DNA of 64,000 bases from assembly GCA_000697475.1 (NCBI GenBank), contig JNEU01000836.1, positions 1-64,000 on the forward strand. The letters run 5' to 3'. Position numbers and translations under genes: made by a program. Under the pieces are notes generated by a model. The model saw nothing but the letters and a program-made list of their open reading frames with translations, was not told where the DNA came from and did no database searches. This DNA comes from Lichtheimia corymbifera B2541 (Eukaryota; Mucoromycota; Mucoromycetes; Mucorales; Lichtheimiaceae). Shown here in pieces: positions 46,361 to 59,162 of the stretch. The stretch's first letter is position 1. Each line of letters opens with the position of its first letter.

Positions 46361-46713
46361 TTAGCCGTGCATAATTCTCGAATAAATACCTTTTGACAAT
46401 GTATGCAAATTAGCCACCTTTATCCTGATGCTGCTCTTGTTGTTGCTGAGCTTGGGCTGCAGCATTATGGATTCCCAATCAGCGAGGCCTCGTTGCAACA
46501 ATGTTCGCTGATTGGGTGATAGTTGGCTTATCATGTAGGCCATTTCAAAGTCATCAAGATCTGGCAGAGGAATGATGACTTGGACAGTAGGCTCTTGTTG
46601 TTGCTGCTGTCGCCGCTCACGTTCAAATGCCCTGAGCCGTTGGTATTGCCGTCTTCTTTGCCAAAAACGTCTGGCGTTTCGGCGTCGGCGCCTTCGCTCG
46701 ACAATAGCATGTA
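46361..46713 (-). CDS. Candidate exon of an unrecognised basic/acidic protein
   Basis: A minus-strand frame runs 117 codons from an acceptor-like AAG at 46,714 to a TAA at 46,361. It reads VERRRRRRNARRFWQRRR, then a Gln run, then IPLPDLDDFEMAYMISQLSP and NQRTLLQRGLADWESIMLQ. The amphipathic, patterned second half looks protein-like rather than random. No first exon or start codon could be placed, so it may be the last exon of a gene or a relic. It lies between the two direct repeat copies. Confidence 0.35.
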
Positions 46714-47134
46714 CTTATGTCACCTACAAAGGAGTCTCAATTTTCCTATCAGTATACGCATCCTTTTAATAATATATGACTGATAGTTATACCTACCTCG
46801 AAGGGTTCACCAAGGAACACAGCCAAATGTCATTAGGCACCAATGAGCACTTCAAGTATTAAAGCAATGAAATGAGTTACATAATAGATGAATGCATGAG
46901 TACCCTCATTTTGAGGACCACATAATAAAGAATATCCTTGACATTTACCAAAGGTCATTGATGATGATATGCAGACAAGTAGAAAGAAAGGACGTACGAT
47001 AGTGCTGATGGAAAGAGCCTTATTTATTATACATGAGATTAGGCGTGGGAATTGTTGTCATGATGAATCAGACTGATAAAGTGGTCAAGCATCTTGGAGC
47101 ACCAAGTCGAAGTGATACCTCTATGTGTTTATAG
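46714..47134. other. Spacer between the direct repeats
   Basis: AT-rich sequence between copy 1 and copy 2 of the direct repeat; no gene seen. Confidence 0.4.
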
Positions 47135-47789
47135 GAAGGCCCGCCTATGATAGCCCGTAAGGCACATTTTTCAAGTTGATCATGATATGGTCAATAAGGC
47201 AAAAATGATCACTGCATCCCAAAGCATCCTGTTTGAAAGTGCATGAAACGTGAGACGTATTCATGTCTCGCAAGAAGGTCGCCCCAGGATGATGTTCTAG
47301 TTGACAGCAGAGAGTTGTCATTGACGTCAATTATGAGAGGCTTTTAGCATTACAGGATGCTTTTCGATGCGCTGACCATTTCTGGAATATTAACCATGCC
47401 ATGTTTGATTGTGCAATCTCTAAGTATCAGTACGAGTGATCTTCTTATCGATAGGAGCGTGGTGATTGGTACATGTATGCACAGTGAAGGAATTATTTTT
47501 TATGGATAAGGGCAACATCAAGCATACAACTAAAAAGGATGCTTCGCAAATAGGCTGATCCTTGGAGAGCTGGTAGTAAGGCAATGGCTGTTGTTGGATC
47601 ATCATTATTATGTAAAGTGTAAAATGACACACACTCCCTTTTGCCGTGAGGATAATTCATTTTATTTACGTGTATCTATTATTGCCTATCATGAAGATCA
47701 AGGATGAGGATGGATGGTTCGTGTGTGTGGAAGGTAATTGAGTGGCCTCAATGTGATAGCAGTTGGGGATTTATAATTGGGACGGCAGC

Positions 47790-48597
47790 TCCACGACTTG
47801 AGACAACGCTTCTTTTCCTTTTTATCCCTCCTCTGCTTTTATGCCATTCACGACATCCCGATCAAGGTATTGTATTATAAAAGAGTGCTATTGTTGGTTG
47901 TAAGTATTAATGTAGTTCTGAACAGGCGTACTCAAATGTGTCCAAGTACTGAGGAATGAGCGTGGTTGCCCTGGCGATATCGTTGCTGCCTCTTGTTCGT
48001 TGCTATTCCCCCTCTACGATTGGTGTCAACAGGTACATTCAGAGCCCAATGTTACAGCCGAACTGGTTCCATTGACGTGGTAGCTTGTATAGAGGGCAAC
48101 TTTGGTTTCAAGACGTTGGCTCGTTTGGCGTTTTGTGTCGGCTCGACAACACTACACCATGGTTTTCGATTTCCAGCAACCAACAACAAAGGGTCTTTGT
48201 GTACATGGAAAAGGCAAGTGCAATGAAACAAACAATGAAAAGGATGTTTATTGTGCGTATGTGCTAATAATGAATTGAATAGGTTTCTTTGGGCAGGCAA
48301 TGCAACTTGGGGCATCATCATCATCTCTTTGGGTTCAAGTCCCAGCCTGTATCAAGTGGCCGCTGTTGTCGCTCTTCTCGTGATAGGCTCGTTCTTTCCC
48401 TTGAGTATTTCTTTCATGAGGCGGGAAAGAATTGGGATCATTCTGTTATTGGAGAGGATGAATGAGGACTACTATGAGCCTGTGCCATGGATCGAACTGG
48501 CCTTGCGTGATTCGTGCAGTGCTTTCTCAAAGCAAGGGATCGCCCGGCGTTGCTCGTATGGCGGTGATTTGGTTTCTTCCTTAGAGAGAATTGTCTA
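47790..48597 (+). pseudogene. Possible decayed membrane-protein gene inside copy A
   Basis: In both A and B, frames can be followed in parallel: a hydrophobic segment (VVALAISLLPLVRCYS here), then WFQDVGSFGVLCRLDNTTPW and NQQQRVFVYMEKA. Between the two, a shared in-frame TGA is removed if a 51-nt GTACAT...TAG intron is spliced. Seven differences between A and B in the second segment are synonymous or conservative, hinting at past selection. Downstream, copy A lacks ~220 bp that B has, and no full gene model closes. I therefore call it a probable pseudogene of an unrecognised multi-exon family. Confidence 0.4.
48205..48365. other. 161-bp hyperconserved core, copy A
   Basis: Identical to 63,179-63,339 (inverted) at 160 of 161 positions by direct reading, whereas the 117 bases just upstream differ at 17 positions. 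It spans a sequence that looks like an intron plus adjoining exon (GCAAGT...AATAG, then TTTCTTTGGGCAGGC) and includes GGTTCAAGTCCC, which resembles a pol III B box. Confidence 0.8.
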
Positions 48598-49470
48598 ACG
48601 GTATACAAAATCGTCCTCATTCCCAGTATCAGATTGTTTAACTTGGCTGTTTTTTATTTATAGAGACGATGAGTACGATGAGTACGATGATTACGACATT
48701 TACAACAATGACGATATGGACGATCAACATTCACAACAATGACAATGATAATGACCACGGGATCGAGAACAATGACGATAACGGCAACGAGCTACCAAAG
48801 GAAGCCTGCACGTTCCCATTCTTTTCTACTTGTGTGTCTTGGATATTGGGTGACGAGGAGATTGACGACTGCTGACGAACTGTACGAATACGAGTACGGA
48901 TGATGACGGACGACCGAAGAAGACGAAAGTGGCAAAGTAGCTAGAAAGCTAGATGAAATAAAGGATTGCTTTATTACGCACTTGGACTTTGCTAGCTTGT
49001 GGATTACATAATAATGTAGCTTCGAAGATGGGAATAATAAAGGTGGTTCGGTTATGTAACGGTCATGCAAGAAGTATATGGGCTTTCGTGATACCATAAA
49101 GAGGAGTGGGATGACCTTAAGAGAAAAAGAAAAGTGATCCCTCCTTTGAGTTTCAGGATGGGTGACCCCCTCTTGAATCGATTGATTCTTCGGTTTGCAA
49201 ATACAACAGTGCTTTAATTATCGTGTGTTATATTCTATGGTGATCATTCAATCATTATATGCGTAGTAGGAAACTGATGCACATGAAAAGGGATATAATA
49301 TAAGGTGTGTGTTTAAGATGGTCAATGATGGATGAATGCAGACGACATGGGATGACAATGAGGATTCATGAGGGATATGTTTATTTGGTTGGTTGGCCAT
49401 GTTTATATTTCTGGTGTGCGCGAAGGTTGAATTTTGGCGCACGCGTAGTAAGGCCCATCCCCATGTTATC

Positions 49471-49938
49471 TCTTTGTTGCTTACACTATCAAAGCCCAAG
49501 TTTATGTGAGTGGTCGTGCTCCATCACGTTGAGTACCTGATCAGCTGCTTTGGGTACCTGAGAGAAAGGACCAAGACGTAAAAGAGTGGCTGCAGGCGTT
49601 CGGGCACTGGAGAAAAAGCATCCCGCTCTCTCACAATTGCCCATTATGCAAGAGCCATCATCGGAACAAAGCGTAGTAACCACATATACGCACCCCGACC
49701 ACCCATCCAGTATGAATATAAATGACAAGGTGAAAGGCAGTTTTTAATGTTGAGGGAATGCCATAAAAAAAGTACATGATAGCGTATGGAGTAAATAGAG
49801 TCTACGGTGAACATCATCCAAGCATAAGTGATGCGTCACGAGGGAAACGAAATCCAATTTCGAGGCGTCCAAGTCTTGGCTTTGAAACATCCCTTTTTCA
49901 TTTCCGGTTATCTCTTTTTCTTTTTATCTCATTCCAAC
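49471..49938. other. Unique sequence between copy A and the next gene
   Basis: About 470 bp. The right end (49,885-49,925) is CT-rich and leads into the next start codon. No other gene is seen. Confidence 0.45.
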
Positions 49939-50572
49939 ATGTCTGACGAGAGTGTCATTGCCCTTGGTGAAAAGTTCCAGCAATTACGCAATCGGCCAGG
50001 CAAATACGATGGTGCTGAGTACGATGAGACCGTGGATTCCTTTGAGGGTGAAAAGTACAAGGTTATGAAGGTAGGTTTCTTTATACGCGTCAGTGATATG
50101 AGCAAGGTGGATTATCTATTTGACACTCACATCTCTTTGATGTATTGTACAGGGCTTGAGTGATCAGTTGGGACTACCTGGAACACCAGCAGCCGATGTC
50201 TTGGCACGTTTGGGCAAACCTGATGAATTGACTCCTTCGTTGCAAGGTGAACCTGCAGCACCGGTGATGCCAGGTAATCATTAATGAATGGGGATGATGA
50301 GGATGACGAGGATGTCTTCTGACGTTGTTCAATAGGTCCTGTGGTAGGTGCTGGTGCAGATGCAGGAGTAGCAACAACCGCACAACAACAGCCACCCTAT
50401 TACTTTGTCTATTATTGGCGTCACAAGCACGATTATCTCTATTTCAAGGTAACAACAAGCATGAAAAAGAATGAGAGGGATGGAAAAGAAGCACTACTAA
50501 CGTCTTGTATTTTAGATTGATCCTATCCAGGAGAAAGTGATCACCTCCGAATGGCATATGACCAAGGATTAG
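49939..50572 (+). CDS. Small protein of unknown function (140 residues)
   Basis: Four exons: 49939-50070, 50153-50273, 50336-50448 and 50516-50572, total 140 residues in frame (MSDESVIALGEKFQQLRNRP...). The N-terminal 50 residues are helical and charged, the middle is Pro/Ala-rich (GTPAADVLARLGKP, APVMPGPVVGAGADAG), and the C-terminal end has a compact aromatic block (YYFVYYWRHKHDYLYFKID). The last block, conserved-looking and placed over an exon boundary, may be a binding motif. It has no membrane helix or signal. I do not recognise the family. Confidence 0.75.
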
Positions 50573-50834
50573 GCTTTACACTGTTTTTCCTTTCGTTACG
50601 AGTGATAATAGTACCTCGAATGAGGTAGAATAAAAAAAGGAGCATTTACTTGCATACAAAGCTGATTTCGATCTGGTCTTCATGTCATGTTGTACCACAC
50701 TCGGTAATTCATGCACAATGTAACACCGTAGTAAGCCAAGCAGCCTGAACTGCAACGTCATCTACAAAGGGATGCATTTGGTACATTTGTTCTTTTTCTT
50801 TACTGTTATTTTACCACTTTTTACACTGGGTCAA

Positions 50835-51954
50835 ATGGCATTGCCTTCATCCACCAAATCCTGGCTACCCAAAAGATACCAACTGCAGCCTGAGAATATC
50901 GCAACAACAGCCATCATTGTCATACTATGGATCCTATCTTATTACATGATGGTATGGTATCCATGTTCCTAAGATTTATAAGCTTATCGTAATATGGTAC
51001 GAGGTTTTAGAGCGTTTTATCCAACATCGCCTCCAGCAGGAGCATAGACAACAATGGTACAACAACATTTCTACTCCCACGTTGCTTTTGATATGGCAGG
51101 TGTTAATGCGCATTGTCGTAGTTTATCCTCCACTGCCAGACGTTGGCTTTCATTTCCTGCCTCAACTTGACCAACTTTGGTTGACCGATCTATTTGATGC
51201 ATTATTGGTATTCCTAACCATTGTGCATGTTGTCTTTCATCGAAAAGTGGTTCATGGTATTATCTTGTTATTGAGTAGTAGTATTGAACCCACTTTACTT
51301 ACATATATGTATTATCATGCAGTGGCTCATTCATGGTTCTTGACGTCTACGTTATGCAATGTGGAGCGAATCGCTACCGTGGCCATTACATCCTTTCCAG
51401 ATCCACGTGCAGGCTGTGAAATGGTAACGAGTCAAATTTGGACCAAGGTGTCAGCCCACAAATGTGGCGACTGCATGTTTAGTGGCCACACGGTATTATT
51501 TGTCATTTGTGCCTGCGTTTGGACGACGTATCCCCCCTGTAACCAACGCATCGCACGGGTTGTCATCTCAACTATCATTTGGTTGCTGGTCCTTGCTGGC
51601 AGTGCTATCGTTATCATGAATCGGTACGTATACATGCACGTTCTTTGGTAACAAGAAACACCCTAACCGATCACACGGTATATATCAAGTGCTCATTACA
51701 CGGTCGATGTATTGGTGGCGTGGTATGTCGGCATCGGCAATTGGTACATTGTGCAGTATTTCTGGAAAGAGCAAACATGTTTGACAGGTAAACACTGCTA
51801 CAAGCCTGTCAACAACCATGGTGTATTTTCTGTTTTGGCGGTAGATGAGGATCATGAGCGATATCAATCATCTTTTGAAAAGCATCAGCCTTCGTTACGG
51901 CTTACTCTTACTTCATCCACCACCAATAACGATCATTCGGAAATGATCATCTAG
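50835..51954 (+). CDS. Sphingomyelin synthase-like phosphotransferase (PAP2_C family)
   Basis: Three exons: 50835-50951, 51004-51623 and 51690-51954, total 333 residues. Six membrane helices are visible. The SMS signatures are intact: CGDCMFSGHT (C193-T202) and AHYTVDV (247-253), giving the His/His/Asp triad H201, H248 and D252, and PPLPDVGFH matches the SMS PPLPD block. The family moves a phospho-head group from a phospholipid to ceramide or diacylglycerol in Golgi, ER or plasma membrane. The head group used here cannot be predicted. The first intron (52 nt, GTATGG...TACGAG) was placed by size and frame, and an upstream ATG at 50,772 would add a CT-tract-encoded hydrophobic leader. Confidence 0.83.
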
Positions 51955-53194
51955 TAGTAGTAATTATCTCACATATGATGCATTAGTAGTAGTACCTGCA
52001 CCTTTACGATCAATACATAATAACATTTTGTATATCCCTAATAATGTTTCGCTTGCTGTTAGACCTTTGGGAGATTGAATTAGTTGAGATGAAGCGGGTT
52101 ATGTAATCAATTTGCTGTCCCAATCACGTAATCGCTGACATGACGGCTGCTCACTTTTTCCTCGTGTACATGAAAAGCAGCTTTGACATGCATCCAGCTG
52201 TTTTTAATTCTCATGATGATGGACATATTGGATTGAGACGCGAACAAACGAGAAAAAAGGCCGAGATTTCCTCTTTAACTGATAGCGAATAGATAACGAG
52301 ATGTATCACAAGGGACGCATTTAAAGTTTAGTGCACTGTTACCTTCCGATTTGGGATGATGACAAGGGAAGGAACAGCGTCATACAGCTCTTTCCACTGT
52401 AGGAAGTGATACGTGTACACTGCCGTTTACTCAAATGTTTGTCATGGGAGAAAGGGTGGGTGAAAGAAAATGTTGTAAGCTGAGTGTGCATTAAATGCGT
52501 TCGTGCTTGCCCTGGATTTTCATTTGTCAGATTATTCCGCCTTGTTAAAGCTTATTAAGCAAAAGAGAGTGTAATTCTATGCGCATGATGAGTCGTCTAT
52601 TTGTCATCTCGTATGCAACATCCTTCACCGGCTAAACCTATCATTACACGTCATCCAAGAAAGAACAAAAAAAGGGGGCGTATGAGCCAACACACTTTTA
52701 TATATATCTGCTTTTGCGTATTCGAAAATGATGGTGGTGGTGTTGGGTCATCATTATATCATCCATATAGAAAATTCGGCGACCCAATGGAAATGATGAA
52801 TGAATGATGTGCAAAGGTTTAGGAAGGAAAAAGGTGATAGTTTTTGGGGGCACGGTCCCCCATTATCCCGCTGGAATATCCCGATGCTAGGTTGTTGATG
52901 AGATCTTTATCAGCGTAGCGGGGAAAATGTGCAATGAGGAAAGGGGGGTCAGTAACGAGGGAAAAGGTGGGTTATGCCAGATTCCCGCAATAACCCGCGT
53001 CCACAACAAGGATGAGCACGCTATCCCCTAATCGAGAAATCCGAATAATCCGATAGGGCTTCACCAACATCTTTCCTTTCTTTGTAAGCAAAACTCAGTC
53101 GCATTTTTATTTTGTTGCTCCTGCAAACTTGGCCCCCCTCTTTCTTAACATCTTTTTTTTTTCTCTTTACTGTTCTAATACAACAACTACAACA
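51955..53194. promoter_or_regulatory. 1.2 kb region upstream of G6PD
   Basis: No gene seen. It holds a GGGGGCACGGTCCCCC imperfect palindrome at ~52,846-52,861 and a CT-rich leader tract (53,132-53,175) right before the G6PD start. Regulatory elements for G6PD are likely here. Confidence 0.45.
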
Positions 53195-54994
53195 ATGCCC
53201 ACTCCTGCTCAAGAGATCCAAGCACAAGTCTCCAAAGAACTTGCTGGCTTTGTCACTATCATCGGTAAATGTCCCATCCCTTTCTCTCTATGCACCGACG
53301 CGTCTTTTTGACTTTGGGACGATCGCGCGATCCCGGTTGAGAAAGAGAGGAACCGCATTGTCGTTGTATGCGTGATTACTGACATGTTGCGTATGAAATA
53401 GTATTGGGTGCCTCTGGTGACCTTGCAAAGAAAAAGACCTATCCCGCCCTTTTCAAACTTTTCCGTAATGGGTTCTTGCCTGAAAACACGCACATTGTTG
53501 GTTATGCTCGTACCAAGATGACTCATGAAGATTACCTCGGCCGTGTGACTCAGTACATCAAGGCGGATGAAAAGGAAGTGGAAAAGTTCAAGGCCATTAC
53601 TACATACCACTCTGGATTGTATGATGATGACGCGTCCTGGAAGTCGCTTGACGACTACCTTGTCAAGAATGAAGCGGGTCGTGGTGTTTCCCAGGGTCAC
53701 CGCAACCGTGTCTTTTATATGGCACTTCCTCCCTCCGTGTTTATCCCAGTGGCCAAGGGTGTGAAGAAGGCTGTTTACTCTCGAGATGGTGTCAATCGAC
53801 TCATTGTTGAAAAGCCTTTTGGTATGGATACCGAGAGTTCCAATGAATTGGGACGTGAGCTTGGTGCATTATTCAAGGAGGAAGAGGTAAAAAGCGGCTA
53901 TCCCCATTCTTGTGCATCACACGTTACTAAGCGCTCACATGTCAATGATGTCAATTATAGATTTACCGCATTGATCATTATCTCGGCAAGGAAATGATCA
54001 AGAACGTCATGACGATGCGCTTTGCCAACATTTTCTTCAGTCAAGTGTGGGATCGTAAATACATTGACAATGTGCAGATCACTTTCAAGGAACCTTTCGG
54101 AACCGAAGGTCGTGGTGGATACTTTGATGATTTCGGCATCATCCGGGATGTCATGCAGAACCGTGAGAATCAATGCAAATGCACACACGTACACATGCAC
54201 GTTATTCATTACGGATATTCTTTCTAGACTTGCTTCAGGTGCTCTCGCTTATTGCTATGGAACGTCCAATCTCCACCGAATCCGAAGCCATTCGTGATGA
54301 AAAAGTCAAGGTGCTAAAGTGCATTCCACCTGTCACCATTGATGATGCTTTGCTTGCTCAATATGTGGCTGCGAATGGCAAGCCTGGTTACTTGGAAGAT
54401 GATACCCTAAAGAACAAGCAGAGTCGCACCCCCACTTTTGCTGCATTGACATTATGGGTACAAAACGAGCGATGGGAAGGTGTGCCTTTTATCATGAAGG
54501 CGGGTAAGGCTTTGGATGATGCCAAGGTGGACATCCGTATCCAGTTCCGCAACGTTGCTGGTAATCTTTACAAGGGTGCTCCTCGTAACGAGTTGGTGAT
54601 GCGTATCCAACCCAAGGAGGCTGTGTACATCAAATTCAACAACAAGCAGCCCGGTTTGTCCTACCAAACCATTCAGTCGGATCTTGACTTGTCGTATCAT
54701 GAGCGCTTCACGGACATGGCTATTCCTGATGCTTACGAATCACTTATTCTCGACGTCCTTCGTAATGATCATTCCAACTTTGTGCGTGATGATGAATTGG
54801 AAGCCGCGTGGAAGATCTTCACCCCATTGCTCCACCGTATTGATAGCGATTCATCCATTCCCGTGCGCACTTACCCTTACGGCTCTCGTGGTCCTGCTGA
54901 ACTCGATGGCTTTGTCAAAAAGTATGGCTATGACAGATCCAACGCCAACTATACTTGGCCAGTACAAAGCGTGGCCCCTGGCAACAAGCTGTAA
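53195..54994 (+). CDS. ZWF1: Glucose-6-phosphate 1-dehydrogenase
   Basis: Four exons: 53195-53264, 53402-53886, 53961-54162 and 54228-54994, total 507 residues, close to yeast Zwf1 (505). [18 protein letters not shown] is the NADP-binding GxxGDLA motif (G26-L31), VEKPFGMD is conserved, and RIDHYLGKE (188-196) holds the catalytic site. The C-terminal part ([18 protein letters not shown]) matches the structural NADP domain. The enzyme catalyses the first oxidative step of the pentose phosphate pathway, giving NADPH. Exon 1 ends in the middle of the dinucleotide-binding strand. Codon use is strongly biased, as for an abundant enzyme. Confidence 0.98.
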
Positions 54995-55376
54995 GACACA
55001 CACTACCGTTTGCCTCATCTATTATTGTATCCTTTGTATTCTGCACCTTCACACACACACATGACACCCAAAACGATATATATACACAGTCCTCTCCCCC
55101 ACTTTGCTCCCCACCCACCATTGATCTTTTTGTTGTTCGCACCATTGTCTGCATTCTATAGCATAATGTACAATTTTTTTGTTTATTGCCACATGTATAA
55201 ACACACAACTCGTTTGTAACTCTTTGTCTTTTGGTTCTTTGTCGGAAACAACCGCATCTTGATTTGATGCATGATAATATCGGAAATGATCGGGATATAA
55301 TAATGGACCCTGGTTTCCACCAAGCGGGATAATTTTATTCTGGCAACTGCAGTTACATCATCATCCCATCTAACCC
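54995..55376. other. Convergent intergenic region
   Basis: 380 bp between converging genes, with a CA run (55,052-55,062) and a TTTTATTC-type tail signal. No gene seen. Confidence 0.5.
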
Positions 55377-57220
55377 TTATCTACGCTTTTTATCTCTTGA
55401 TCCAGATGGCTACATGCAAAAAAAAAGTCAGTCCATCGTTTCAGCGTTTTCAGAAAATTACTTTTTTTCTTCTTACCCGTGAGCCTGATCCTGCACCACC
55501 ATGACCTCCACGTTGCATCCTTGCTCGTTGTTCGGCTTCCATTTTGTCCACTGTTTTCCTGAGCTCCAGCATATGTACCAAAGAATGATGTAGCTGATCG
55601 TACTTTTGTACCACTTGTGCAGTAGGCATCTGTGGACGTACAGCTGTTGCAATATACATATCAATGATTTTGCTGGTGCAAAAGGAAAAGAGAGAATGCA
55701 CACTTACGTATATCCATATCCGCCATTGTTTTCAAAAGCTTTTGCTGTAACGCTTGCTTTGTAACCACTGGCAACTTTTGGCTTCGTACATAGACTCCTT
55801 GTACCATTTTCTCCTTTCGCTCAGGAATAACATCTATGTGTGCTATGAGTCAATAACATGAATCCTTCCTATCACACGTGTCATCCTTACCATCGAGGAC
55901 ACCTGAAGATGCATTCGATATCCTCCTGTTCTTTTTGACACCACCCTCATCTTGTGAAGTAGCCTTTTTCTTTTTCTAATACAGCCATATCAGCGCTCAT
56001 CTCCTTTCATGGTGTATGTGTATATATATACCCTACCTTTGAATCCAATCCAGCCGTTCCACCTGTAATACCAATACCACCTGGTGTGGATAAGGATGTT
56101 GCTCCTGATGTGCTAGCTGCTGCACTGGCACCAACGCCTGCGCCAGTGGGTGTCAATGGTGTAGTTGGCATTTGTTGTGCTTGTTCCAATTGAAGTGCAT
56201 TGAGTAGTGCTTCTCGTTCTCGTGCGAGCTTTGGTTCATTCATTTCGATACGTCGTGCTTCCACAAATAATACTTGTTCTTGTTCAATTTCCTCTTTGGT
56301 GCGGTTGAATAATGCGATCAATGCCTCCTTCCGTTCTGTTTCCTTGGCTTTGTCGAACGCGTATTGTTGAATCAGCGTTTGTCGATCCTGATGATATTCG
56401 CCTGGTAAATGAGGTCGTGCCTTAATAAGTTTGCGTTGAACGGCATAGTAACGATCTTTCAGATCCTTTTACAAAAGAACATCCTGGTCTCAGATTTCAT
56501 GCGTGCCACCAACAAGCGATTCCATTGTTACCTACCTCTATGCTACGTGTCTTTTCTGGGAAATCATATCGATCTTGTATTACTGGAAACCGCAAATCGT
56601 AACGTCGACAAAGGTTGAATAGATAATCCGTCTCATCTTTGGTCCATTCTGAATCTGAGAGAAACAAGTCAGTTCTCCACCTATTGCTTATCTTGTATAC
56701 ATACCTATCAAATGTCGCTCATATTCTTCATCCGTGTAATCTGGTACGTCAATGACACGATTAAACTTGGAAAAGGGGTATTCTAATAGACATATGAATA
56801 TCATCCACTATTATCATCATCGATACTTGATCTCACCTTGATTGATTTTGCTTTCTTGTATCCAGTGATGAAGGGTGAGATCGTCGGTACGTGCAGGGTT
56901 CGTAAACGGTTGTTGGACCCTTATTATATGATCGTATTAGAAACAATGCAAGTTTACTGTTTTTTGATATATGACAATATACCATGCTGCTGCTTTTTTC
57001 TTGTCGTTGTATTTTGCTTTGAAGGTCGGTTTAACAAATGCAATTGGTGGAGCTCCTCCAATGAGTGAATATAGGTCGCGAGAGACCATGGCTATATGAC
57101 ATGCATCGGTGTTCAGTTTGCTGCAATGTGCCAGTTGTCGTCGTTAATTTGCTGACCTGCATCGGTTTCCATGGGTGTTGGTTGATTGGTGGTCTTGTCT
57201 TCGGGTTGTGTCGATTGCAT
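55377..57220 (-). CDS. SWC4: SWR1/NuA4 complex subunit Swc4 (DMAP1 family)
   Basis: Ten exons: 57157-57220, 56983-57091, 56837-56919, 56705-56782, 56536-56654, 56037-56465, 55891-55975, 55708-55833, 55477-55643 and 55377-55409, total 430 residues in frame. [34 protein letters not shown] and the SANT-like [20 protein letters not shown] (from ~residue 112) are diagnostic. A coiled coil follows ([19 protein letters not shown]), and the C-terminal part ([20 protein letters not shown]) matches the DMAP1 C-domain. The protein is shared by the H2A.Z-loading SWR1 and the NuA4 acetyltransferase complexes. The short N-terminus (MQSTQPEDK...) lacks the DVRDIL motif common in other species; the first exon is the least certain part. 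Confidence 0.9.
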
Positions 57221-57790
57221 TTTTCAAAAAGAGGTGTGTGTGTGTGGAGTGGAGAGGGAAAAAAAATCAGCCATGCTGCGTTGAACTTGGTGCGGTCAAT
57301 AAGAAACCTACGACTATGCAGACACCCAGCATCCATTTCATACCAACAACAACAACATGCCATAGAGAATAGAACGTTATCATGCGAGATGTTGTTGTAG
57401 CACGTGTTGTTCCTAATAAACGTCGATGACCTGATTTACTGTTTATTATTGAGTGGCAAACATAATACACCCCATTATTCTATGTATGCCATCCACCACC
57501 ACCACCATCTCCTCCAGTTGTGATGCAAGATCAGAATCCACTCATCTTTTGATAATGAAATCTATCAAGTTTATTTTATGCTTATATGAATGGTCGTAAT
57601 GGAGTACCCCAGTAAATCAAGTAAGATGAAGTCGTACGCAAGTGTACTACAACGTCCACAATACTCCTTAGTTACACGGGATTTTACCTGTGCAAGATTT
57701 TGTTCATTTCTCTCCCCTTTCTCCTGCCCTGCTGGCCTCATCCATCTTTCTCTTCTTGATTATTATCCCCTGAACGTTCACACCCAAAGA
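57221..57790. promoter_or_regulatory. Divergent promoter region
   Basis: 570 bp between SWC4 (-) and the Rab6 gene (+). CT-rich leader tracts face both genes (minus-strand CT run at ~57,220-57,268; plus-strand run at ~57,700-57,730). No gene seen. Confidence 0.5.
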
Positions 57791-58956
<1,166 letters not shown>

Positions 58957-59162
58957 GCAATGATGGCATAACACAGACACCCCCATAATACCTCCCCTTC
59001 AACATATATAGCTTATTCCATCTATTACAATATCCATATTCGCATAGCAACATGATGATAGAGCACATAAACAAAGACCATTGCGTTAAAGAACATGTAT
59101 GAATAATGACAATTTCTTAAAATGCTTTTGCGACAATTTATAAAAATGAAGAGATGATGCAA

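Larger units (their letters stand above)
47135..49470 (+). repeat. Long repeat copy A (inverted partner of 61,011-64,000)
   Basis: Landmarks match copy B on the opposite strand in the same order: 47,581-47,618 with 63,951-63,998; 47,800-47,900 with 63,690-63,770; 48,205-48,365 with 63,179-63,339; the GAC/GAT-rich stretch 48,664-48,800 with 62,560-62,665; 48,987-49,027 with 62,342-62,383; 49,140-49,170 with 62,045-62,100; and 49,225-49,470 with 61,011-61,250. The outer end is marked by ...GGCGCACGCGTAGTAAGGCCC. The first ~650 bp are also directly repeated at 45,355. Confidence 0.85.

Noticed and set aside
48325..48350. tRNA-like T-arm with GGTTCAAGTCCC
   Set aside because: The following seven bases do not pair with any upstream acceptor strand at tRNA distance, and no D-arm or anticodon arm could be folded; kept as a finding about the conserved core, not as a tRNA.
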